The translations under genes and the position numbers were made by a program. A stretch of DNA of 64,000 nucleotides. Source: Tubiluchus corallicola. Taxonomy: Eukaryota; Priapulida; Priapulimorpha; Priapulimorphida; Tubiluchidae. This document shows, piece after piece, positions 55,645 to 64,000 of this stretch; position 1 is the first letter of the stretch; every line of letters begins with the position of its first letter. Under the pieces are notes generated by a model. That model ran no database searches. It was not told the DNA's origin and saw only the letters and a program-made list of their open reading frames with translations. The stretch spans positions 97,001-161,000 of the forward strand of contig JAQGDQ010000403.1 of assembly GCA_030141605.1 (NCBI GenBank), in the 5' to 3' direction.

Positions 55645-58600
55645 ATGCCAGAGTTAACCGAACCCTTTATTGTGTCAAGAGTCAAGTGCCATGACTTGAG
55701 CAGGCTCAAGCGCTTAAACTGCTGGTTGGTAATCCTATTCCTACCTGCATTTTGCCATCCTAAAGGATGGGAGCTTAATGCTGAATTCGCATCTTTACTT
55801 AATTTATTGATCTGTTGGTAACAAAGTAATTGGGTTTAGTAAAAGTTTGGGTATTTGGTGCAGTAACAGTAATGCATGCTCAATTACCGAGAAAACTGAT
55901 AATGCAAGTGTGCTGCAAAGTAACCCAGTTATTGATTTATTGTTGGAGCTACATCAAAGCTACCTAGATCAAATTGATGTCAGCTTTCGGGTAATTTATT
56001 TTGACATAAATATTTGGTTAATTTTAAGTTTGATTCCATATAGTGCAACTGTCATGCCTGTAATATTTATTGGTAGACCAAGTTTTTATGCTGTTTTTTG
56101 AGACATCAAAGCCTCAAGTTTAAGTTTTAACATCCTAAGCTCTTCAACAGCTTAAATACAGACCTGATCAACAGAAAATTAATAAGATAGATTTGTTTTC
56201 TGGTGACATTTTAGTATAATAGCTTTAGCAGTGCTAACATTATAGCATCCAGTTAAATTAAAAGCTTTAAAGTTGAAAAATTTCTAATAGAACATATAAA
56301 ACTCTAGTGCTATACACAGTAAAAGAACAATGGAAAATTGTTCTTTCAGTACCTAGATGAGAAGTGACATTCTAGATGTGTGACTGGTTACTGATGATTT
56401 AATTCTTCAAAAATGATGGCAGAAGCACCGCCCGCTGGCTCAACAGTGTCTGCTACAGAAACAGTTACTGAAGAAGAAAGTCAAATGCCAACTTTGAAGT
56501 TAAGACTGAAAAAAACCAAAACTGACAAAAAAGTGAAATGGACAAACGAAACAGTTGATAATGAGCATATGGGAAAAAAGAGTTCAAAATGTTGCTGCAT
56601 TTATGAAAAGCCTCGAGCTTTTGGTGAGAGTAGTTCAGATGATGATGATGATGACGATGAATGTGAACATTGTCGCGGTCATAAATCAAAGTGGGATAAA
56701 CGACCACCCACTCCGCATGATGATAGCAGTAAGCAAAAACAATCACCTAGTGAAAACAAATCTTCACCACCGCAGACATGAATTTAATTAAAATCTGAGA
56801 TTCAAATGTTGACATGAATTATCAAGCAGATTTAATGTGTTTTTGTTTGATAAGAAATTTTCTAAATACTTGATTGTATGCAGTTGAGCTTGTATAGTAT
56901 TGTTAATGTTAATGTTATATTTGTGCATACCTAATTTAAATAAGAACAATTTAATGGCTTAATAATTGAAAAATGTACTGGACTGCTTTATAATTTTAAT
57001 ATTATTTAATAAATTTAATATTTGTAATGAAAATTTATTTGGCATTTCAGACATTGGTTTGGTTAATTGTCTGTACTTATTTTTTGTTGGCAAAATTTGA
57101 TTTATATTAATTGCAAGCAAATTGCATCAGCACATGAACATTTGATTTTCAGAAAACAAAAAATAGTTTATTTAAGCCCTATGCTTAATTAGAATGAATT
57201 ACATCGTTTTGTAAGTGTGACTAATGGTGATATTCACTGTGCAGCATCACGTGGTTGAATATCAGCTCTTGGTTTAAATAACAAAGCATTTCTTACTACA
57301 GTATAACGTTATAGACCATTATGGGTTACAGTGTACCCACGTGGGTAATACAAGCTCAGGAAAAAGAACAAACTTGCATCATTTATTTAACTAGTATAAT
57401 AGCTTTGAATACAGACACACTCGGTTATTGCCTACTGCACTCCATTGCTGTTTTACAAATTATTTATTGGTTTAAGTCACTTTTCCCTTTGCCGGTCATT
57501 TCTGTATTAATTCACAGCTAAATTTAACCCGCCATTCCTGGTGCTGCAGAATTGATGTTGGGCATGCATTATGCAAAGTTGTCGTTTCGAAAGGTCGTGA
57601 TCATTTTGTCTACTAGCTGTAGAAAAACAATGAGTCATTCAGTGGCTCAACACCCAGGTGTTTTACATACGTACTCTGGCAGCACCCTGCTGAGATGTTT
57701 CATCAAGTGATGTTCTGTACTGTAGTTTCTTTGTTGCAAATATTACTTTTGTAAGAGGGATAAACAGAAATTTTGTGCAAGCAGAATCTTCTGACTTTTT
57801 GTATCTTTACTGACTTTACTGAACATGTTACGTAAACTTACAACATATTACATGTACGTTCAATTAAATAAGAATCGTTCATTAATTTTTAGTTTATTGA
57901 AGTCACTTTTCATTGCAAAGTTGTTGATAATTAACAGCATCTTCTGAAAGTACTTTACATCTTGTATGAAGCCACACATTGTACATTAATATGTGCTCAT
58001 TCATCTAGTAGTCACATACATATGATTAGCTGTATTTGCTTCTAGAGTACCTCAGTTGAGTATTTTTTCTGGGTCCTTTCATATAATAATTATGTGAAAA
58101 CACTATTGACTTGGAGACCCAGTATGATAAACTGACAATCTACGCTCCACTCCTTTATGCCAGTCTCATCAATTAGTATGAGCAGCAAGCAGTATTTATC
58201 CAGTACGTTATTTTTTCACTTATTTAAAATTTTGACGTGCTGCACTTGATGGTTATTTTCTTGCCATATAATTTTTGTATTTAAAAGAAGAAAAGCAAGT
58301 TTGTATGATAGTTACAAAGGAAGTTTGTCTGGCAAACTTGTAAGCATTGTACAGCACATGGCATTTTGGTGTGAGCTGAACTTTGCATTGTAAGATACAG
58401 TGTTGTGATCTCGTATCATGCAAAGTACATGTACATGACTACATGTACTTTTCTGTTCGTTATCACTCTTATAACAAGTAGGGCAACTCATCTGATTGTA
58501 GTTATCAGTTCTTGTGCCACTCTCATCCATAGAGTGCACTGACTTTTCATGATTTCTGCTATTGACTCATGTTATTTACAAATGGCTGGTAACATGTGTC

Positions 58601-61600
58601 TAAAAGCAATCATGAAAAACCCAAATCAAGAAACGAGATTACCATTTGTGATTATTTCGAAAAGTGACATTATTAGTATCTATTCCTCATCTTAGTTATA
58701 TAATTCTAAATTCCCAAACTTTCAGATTTACTGTTGTGAGGTACACAGTGTTGCAATACTAGCTGTGTTGAACTTTAATTTGGCAGTGAAATTTAATTAA
58801 TGTACTGAACAATACAATCTATGAATGAAATTAAGCTATATATGATTTTCTCAGTTATAAGAAAATAAAACATTACTCGTGACTTTACATTCAACTGAAA
58901 AGACTTTATGCAGATGAACCAAAAACATAAGGGTAATGGGTGATTCATAATGTCTTAGTGTTGTACAAATCTTCTACTCAAAACTGATCATGAATGAAAA
59001 AATAAAACAAGGGCATGCATCAACACTAAGCCATGCAATGTGCTTTGTTCATTTTCTACTAAGTTCAAGCTAAACTAAATGCAGTGTATTTTCTCTTGTG
59101 GATGATCAAATTATGAACGCACTGAAAATTCTGAATTCTTTAGTGTAAAATTTTTATGCATTTCCTTTGGATTTCATTGTTAATGATTTGGTAAAGATAA
59201 GAATTTAGTATCAAAGATTTGTAGTCGTATAAGAAGACTGTCCTAGTACAACTTTTCTGCACTTTCTTTAAAGAGCAAAATTAAGCATTATACAGCACAC
59301 AATCAAAGAAAAAAGTTTTCATAATTCGCTTTCAGACCTTTACAGTCTTTTGGGAATCAAATTTGAAGGAAAAAACTGCAAAAGGTAAAATAAACAAATA
59401 GTGATTCCCATCATGAACATGATAGGGATTCACTGACTCGAGAATTACACTATGAACTGAGGCAAACTGACAATGTCTGTCAGAAGACTACTGATTGCTG
59501 ACAAAGACACTTCTGATTTTTATAGTGAAATCAAAACATATTAAACATTGTCTCAGAACAAAACAGAAGGAATCATTTAGTATTATGAAGATAATTTGAT
59601 CTTACATATATTTTTTAGCGTGCTGATTTTGACATCTATCTTTTTAGTGCAATTCCTATACAGATTTCCTCTAACAAAGGCAATGGCTGCTCATACTAAG
59701 GGGCCACAGTGAAAATATAATTTACAGATCCAGAACTCTTGTTATAGTAACTAAGGTTCTTCGTGAAGGAAGTAACTTTGTAGAAATATTGGGAGAGTTT
59801 TTATATAAAGTATGAACTGATAAGTGGCCAAGGGAAGACAGGATTTATAAACAGCTGTTCTGCATCTGGTCCAACATAAGAATAATAGAAATAGCAGTTA
59901 AGAAAATCAGTAAGAAGCTAATCAATGAAAGAGACCAGAAGTTCCATGGAATTGGCAGTAGTGAAACAAGGTTTCGTTTTAACGACGTTAAACATTTGAC
60001 ACATTTTTTTCACTTAACGACGTACGTTTCATTTTAACGACAGTTTTTTTTACTTTACCGAAAGCCCATTTTCATTTTATCAACAACTTTTTTACATAAT
60101 TTGAAGCATTAAAATGGCACATATTGGGTTATTCTGTTTTAAAAGTGCATTAGTAACATAAACGCTGCAATTATATACATGTTTTTGCTTCCCGACTGAT
60201 TATGACCAAATTGTCAGAAATGGCTGAGTGTTTCACCAATTTATTAATCAGGATTAGTGCAAGAAAAGAGATAGCAGTGTAGAAATTTGTGTGATTCCGG
60301 CCTTTTTCTGTCTATTAACGTTTATCAATGGACATTTAGGCTACGAATTCTGATGACTAGTGTGCTTTGATATCTTCACCTTCCTTGGAATTAAATTAAC
60401 AAATCAACAGTTAAGAGAACTGACATTTCATCGCAAACCTCTTTTGCGATTATTTAGTCAATCACCCTACGATCTGGTTAGCCAGTGCTGCACATCGGAT
60501 AAGGAAACTTCAGGTGTGATGTGTTTATACCAATAGGAATCATTGAAAGTTAATGGATGATATTTTTTAACTGTATGCTAGCAATATAAGAGCAGCAATT
60601 CTGGATACCTTCTACATCTTATTTACATTTAAACAGTTCATTAAATGCTTCGTTGCTGACAGAAATTTAATTGTTTACCAACATTATCACTTTGAATGCA
60701 AGTTTAGTTACTTCTTTTGGAAATTTGTTTGTCAACATTAAATTTTTTTTGTTTCAGGGGTTGCGGAATTTCAGATGTTAGTGTTCTGAGACATTTGCCA
60801 AATGTGGAGGTGCTCAGTTTAAGGTAATTCAGTATCATTTTAAATGAATTTTTAAACTTCTTCACCGTAGATTTGTTATACAATATCTAACTTGTGAAAC
60901 TTCTCTTATATGTAGTTATCAGCCAACAAATAAGTTAACAACCAATTCTATCACCTACGAGGTCTGGGTGTTACTATACTGTACAAGTCTCTTTTGCTGG
61001 CGTTGGCATTTGGCATATTCAATTCTATCACCTACGAGGTCTGGGTGTTACTATACTGTACAAGTCTCTTTTGCTGGCGTTGGCATTTGGCATATCCAAT
61101 TCTATCACCTGCGAGGTCTGGGTATTACTATACTGTACAAGTCTCTTTTGCTGGCGTTTGCATTTGACTTATAAATATTGTTAAAAGTACAATAAAATGC
61201 TATTATAATTCTGATACTATAATCCATTAGAATAAATGAGACCATTTTATTCTCAGTATTTTGTAACTAGCCTGGCTGTTTACTGCGTACATAACTCAGC
61301 AACAGCTAGTGTTAACTTTTGCTGCACTGCTGGCTGCCGGCCTAAGTCCCGTTTTTTGCTGCATGTATGAAGTAGTTACTGACTGTAAGTCCCTTGCGTT
61401 ATTTGTGTTATTCGTTCATGTACAACATGCAGTTCACTAGCTAAAATGATTCTTAAGAAGCAGTATGCATCACCCCTTGTAGACTAAGTATTGTATAGTA
61501 TACGTATTTTAAGGTTTGTATTCATTTCTTATTTGATGTCATGTGGAGACGTTGAGTTGTTTATACTGATTAAATATTGCAGCAGCAGAACCATCTAATG

Positions 61601-63746
61601 ACATTTGTATTCAGAAGGAAAAATGCTTAGCATTGTGTTTTAAATGAAGAATTCTCAAGCAAAATTGCCAATTTCTTTGTATTCATTTTAGCTAATTATA
61701 TTTGCTGGTCTTAATTGCTTTTACAGCATGAATAACATCAAATCGCTGACCGATTTTGCTTACTGTAAAAATCTTCACGAACTTTATATAAGAAGGAATA
61801 TGATAACAGACCTTTCCGAGTTACAGTATTTGCGGGAGCTTCCAAAACTCAAGGTATGAGCTGAAATTGATGATAATTTGCTGTTGTTGTATTTTAATAG
61901 TTTAATAATTTTATACTATAATTATTTAATATTATTATTAGAACTTCATTGAGGATTTTATGGTATTAGTGTGACTGTTTCTATAAAACTGTTTTGTTGG
62001 ATTAGTAGAATTTTTGACATTAGCAACCAAGAAGTTATAGTTGCTTTGGAATAAAATTTTGGATTTTTTAGGACTTGCACAGTGTGAGCAGTATAAAGCA
62101 AATATTTGCAGCATTAAACAAAATTATGAAGAAATTTATGTTGAGCTGCAAGTTGTATAAATAGCATGCTGGCATATGTCTAATTAGAGAAAACTGTTTA
62201 CGGAAAGTTACCCTCTGGTTATAAAATAAAATAAATTATTGAATGAATGGATTTTTGAAAATTTTGGAGATGTTATTTTTATTGATTTATTGATTTTTTT
62301 TTGCAGGTGCTATGGTTGGCAGATAATCCGTGTTCAGCAGTTGATAACTACAGGCAAACGGTGATAAATACGCTGCCTCAACTTACAAAACTTGACAACA
62401 TGAGTGAGTTAAATATTACAAATATTATTCAGTGCTCATGATTAAGGCAGCACCATGTTGTAATGCTATAGTGGCACCATGATTAAAGGTGCATCATCTT
62501 ATAATCTTTGTTTCAAAGTTATTGATTAATAACGAAACAAATCCACAATCATTAAATTTTTGAGACCAAACTTGCCTGAAATGCAGGAAGTGTGAAAAAA
62601 TTGGCACTGGACCAGGGTTTGAATTAGGGCCTTTGTATTACAAGTACAAGTCCAAGCCCACGACCACTAGATTACATAATTCCTTGTGATAGTGATTCAT
62701 GAAAACTCTAATTTAATTAAATAACTGTTCATCTAGTCCTTCATATCCAAGTGTTAATTTCATTATTCGTTTGTAACTGATCTAGATTCTCCTGGAGGAA
62801 TACGTAGATCCACTTCTATTAGATTTTTGCTTTTAGGGAGCTGTCTCACGGGGGATAGCACTTACAGTATATTATATATTAAAATATTTGTTTATCCTTT
62901 CTGCAAAATATTTATCATTCATGTATTAATAATGACTCTCAACCTTTATTTTAGAATTTAGATGATAGGTTTTTTTTGCTTTTCTTTCTTTCTTCTTCTT
63001 CTTCCCAGCTTTTCCCTATGCGGGGTCGCCGTTGTGAATGAGTCTTCTCCACGCATTCCTGTTGTTGACCATCTCTTCATTTATGTCTTCCCTTCCCACA
63101 TGATCTTCACCGACTCTTCTTTGCAGGTGTCCATATCATCGCAATCTTGCGAGGCTTCCACTACTTTTACTGTTCCTCTGATATTATTATTTCTAATTTT
63201 ATCTCTTCTTGTTATTCCCACCATCCATCTCAACATCCTCATCTCCACCACACCCATTTTCTGCTCTTCGGTCTTCTTTAGAGAAGCTGCTTCCAGCCCA
63301 TAGATTAGAGCGGGTCTGACCACTTCTTTGTGGACTTTACCTTTAAGTCTCACTGACTCATTCGTAGAAGGTTTTGGCGGATGCCCTTCCTGACCCTAAC
63401 CCTCCCTATTTATCCGGGCTTGGGACCGGCACTAAGTTGGGCTGGCTTGCCCCTGGCTAGGTTTTTTTTGCTTTAATTACCAATAATGATTACTTTTGTA
63501 GCCATAACAAGAGAGGAAAAGGAAGCTTCGTCCACTGATGGTTCTTCTTGCACGTTAAAGTCGTCGAAGAGCTATGAAAATACCATGGTTTATCGCGCGT
63601 CTTCGCTTGGTGAACTGCGTGAAGTTGAGCACAAGGCGTTTGTGGAATGTGAAATATATACTGGCAAAAATGAGGCGGCACGAGAAAAGAGGCGAGTTCG
63701 CATTGCCAAACAAAAGTCAGACACTGCAGTAACAGACAGTTGTAAG
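55645..63746 (+). CDS. CFAP410: CFAP410 (C21orf2/LRRC76) leucine-rich repeat protein, 3' partial
   Basis: Exons seen: 55645-55724, 60758-60823, 61727-61853, 62307-62403, 63502-63746; phases 2, 2, 0, 1, 0 all agree, giving 205 residues before a GTGAGT donor at 63747. The joined start [15 protein letters not shown]...RLNCWG lines up with human MVLTRAKA...[26 protein letters not shown] and [14 protein letters not shown] are near-identical to human [20 protein letters not shown] and LPRLRVLWLAENPC. It has a compact LRR domain with an LRRCT-like cap ([16 protein letters not shown]), then a charged linker. The C-terminal helical domain lies outside the window. In vertebrates CFAP410 acts at the ciliary base and in DNA repair with NEK1. 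Intron 1 (about 5 kb) houses PPP1R11. Confidence 0.9.
55864..55990 (+). other. Exon-like block in CFAP410 intron 1, unidentified
   Basis: TTTGGTGCAG precedes and CGG|GTAATT follows an open 42-codon stretch that includes [19 protein letters not shown]. It could be an alternative exon or part of an unrecognised gene. It would break the established CFAP410 frame (exon 1 joins exon 2 perfectly without it). Confidence 0.15.
56413..56781 (+). CDS. PPP1R11: PPP1R11 (protein phosphatase 1 inhibitor-3), single exon, nested
   Basis: The 122-codon intronless frame has two tandem ATGs (56413 and 56416). The conserved core has the PP1-docking motif KKVKW (39-43, an RVxF variant), then [20 protein letters not shown] followed by PRAFGESS (47-74), almost identical to the vertebrate protein. 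It has the CCC cluster (60-62), an acidic Asp run (76-82), and a second Cys/His patch CEHCRGH (84-90). The tail is hydrophilic and Pro/Ser-rich. Inhibitor-3 is a heat-stable nuclear/nucleolar regulator of PP1; a RING-like E3 activity has also been reported for it. Vertebrate PPP1R11 has introns, so this copy could be a retrogene or an ancestral gene that lost introns. It sits inside CFAP410 intron 1 in the same orientation, with no inactivating change. Confidence 0.95.
   Translation: MMAEAPPAGSTVSATETVTEEESQMPTLKLRLKKTKTDKKVKWTNETVDNEHMGKKSSKCCCIYEKPRAFGESSSDDDDDDDECEHCRGHKSKWDKRPPTPHDDSSKQKQSPSENKSSPPQT
57008..57013 (+). terminator. Candidate poly(A) signal of PPP1R11
   Basis: AATAAA 227 nt after the PPP1R11 stop codon on the same strand, in an AT-rich 3' UTR-like stretch. 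If this gene is independently transcribed this is a reasonable end point. Confidence 0.45.
59965..60210. repeat. Inverted partial copy of the 41215-41775 repeat
   Basis: TTTCGTTTTAACGACG..., TTTCACTTAACGACG and TTTTATCAACAAC... correspond to the reverse complement of 41215-41775. Here the internal minisatellite is reduced to two or three units. Confidence 0.65.
60943..61167. repeat. Tandem repeat, about 78 bp x 3
   Basis: CAATTCTATCACCTACGAGG through GCTGGCGTTGGCATTTGGCA repeats three times almost perfectly in CFAP410 intron 2. The frame through it is an artefact of the repeat. Confidence 0.9.
62615..62680 (-). repeat. tRNA-derived SINE head (relic)
   Basis: On the minus strand, TAATCTAGTGGTCGTGGGCT (A box) and GGCCCTAATTCAAACCCTGG (B box) are spaced as in a tRNA gene. 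No cloverleaf with paired arms is evident, so this is probably a SINE relic. Located in CFAP410 intron 4. Confidence 0.45.
62970..63465 (-). mobile_element. RTE/Rex3-like non-LTR retrotransposon C-terminal fragment
   Basis: The minus frame carries [40 protein letters not shown] and [12 protein letters not shown], the region after the reverse transcriptase fingers in RTE-type LINEs. It is followed after a frameshift by the [19 protein letters not shown] tail. Upstream on the plus-strand side, the GGATGCCCTTCCTGACCCTA...TTTATCCGGGCTTGGGACCG block is a recurrent sequence of such elements. It is located in CFAP410 intron 4, antisense to the gene. Confidence 0.75.
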
Positions 63747-64000
63747 GTGAGTAGAGATTTCTTCAAATTTTCTATTTTAAAGGTTTCAGGATTCTTTCCT
63801 GCATGGATTCCTTATTTTTAACCCTAAACTTGGAAAACTGAGCATTGGTTTTCTCCGACTGTGTGGGTTATTAGCTTTTTTTACATCTATTTGCTTGAAA
63901 AAAATCACAATTCTATTGCAGTCAACATTTTTTGATGTGTAGTAAATTTTACAATGACGTTAATGAATCAAAGTGAAATTATAATGTCAGAACTTGATTG
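63747..64000 (+). other. CFAP410 intron 5 (partial)
   Basis: Begins with the GTGAGT donor after the fifth exon. No acceptor followed by a helical CFAP410 C-terminus is seen before the window ends. Confidence 0.7.

Larger units (their letters stand above)
56790..60757 (+). other. Remainder of CFAP410 intron 1
   Basis: Mostly AT-rich DNA without recognised genes. It contains a PPP1R11 poly(A) signal and, at 59965-60210, an inverted copy of the CGTTAAGCGAGGAC-type repeat. A short frame with [20 protein letters not shown] at about 59818-59880 is open but unrecognised. Confidence 0.5.

Noticed and set aside
56465-56746. 93-codon frame antisense to PPP1R11, with a His run
   Set aside because: It is the complement of the acidic Asp codons of PPP1R11 and has no independent support.
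60968-61174. 68-codon frame with internal repeats
   Set aside because: It is translation of the 78-bp tandem repeat in CFAP410 intron 2.
63486-63821. Independent 111-codon gene
   Set aside because: The open frame is CFAP410 exon 5 plus intron; splice sites at 63502 and 63746 and the phase explain it.

Overview
The window is nuclear DNA of an AT-rich, intron-rich animal, most likely a non-vertebrate metazoan; the phylum cannot be fixed from the sequence. The evidence is a 28-exon separase gene with GT..AG introns throughout, orthologue-grade CFAP410 and PPP1R11 genes, an ankyrin/SOCS-type gene, a single-exon class A GPCR, and many relics of animal non-LTR retrotransposons, BEL/Pao, hAT MITEs and SINEs.

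Layout. (1) 510-1550 (+): single-exon rhodopsin-like GPCR. (2) 1.6-8.0 kb: intergenic DNA with LINE tails, a hAT MITE, a 5S/tRNA-type SINE and, just beyond the separase stop codon, a 22-bp minisatellite carrying repeated TTACGTCA. (3) 8026-51686 (-): the complete separase coding region, reconstructed as 28 exons totalling 6834 nt (2277 codons plus stop). Every splice junction keeps the frame. The catalytic His and Cys lie in one exon at 11236-11400. Its promoter and a noncoding first exon are probably near 52.8 kb. (4) Within separase intron 23 (about 11.5 kb) sits an intronless 602-codon ankyrin-repeat gene with a SOCS-box-like tail on the same strand (16949-18757), plus a 1-kb degenerate CATAC/GTATG tract, a 10-unit satellite of about 160 bp and a hAT MITE. 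(5) 52.9-55.6 kb: short intergenic region between divergently oriented separase and CFAP410. (6) 55645-63746 and beyond (+): CFAP410 (C21orf2-type leucine-rich repeat ciliary protein), five exons seen, 3' end outside the window. Its first intron contains a complete intronless PPP1R11 (PP1 inhibitor-3) gene on the same strand (56413-56781).

Themes. Two nested single-exon genes lie in the same orientation as their hosts. Separase (chromatid separation) and PPP1R11 (PP1 control) are cell-division related; CFAP410 is ciliary. No operon, CRISPR array or prokaryotic feature is present. The least expected non-genic signals are the phased TTACGTCA minisatellite next to separase, the strand-switching CATAC tract beside the nested gene, three 5S-rRNA-like fragments, and MITEs with perfect 8-bp duplications, one of them splitting a LINE relic.
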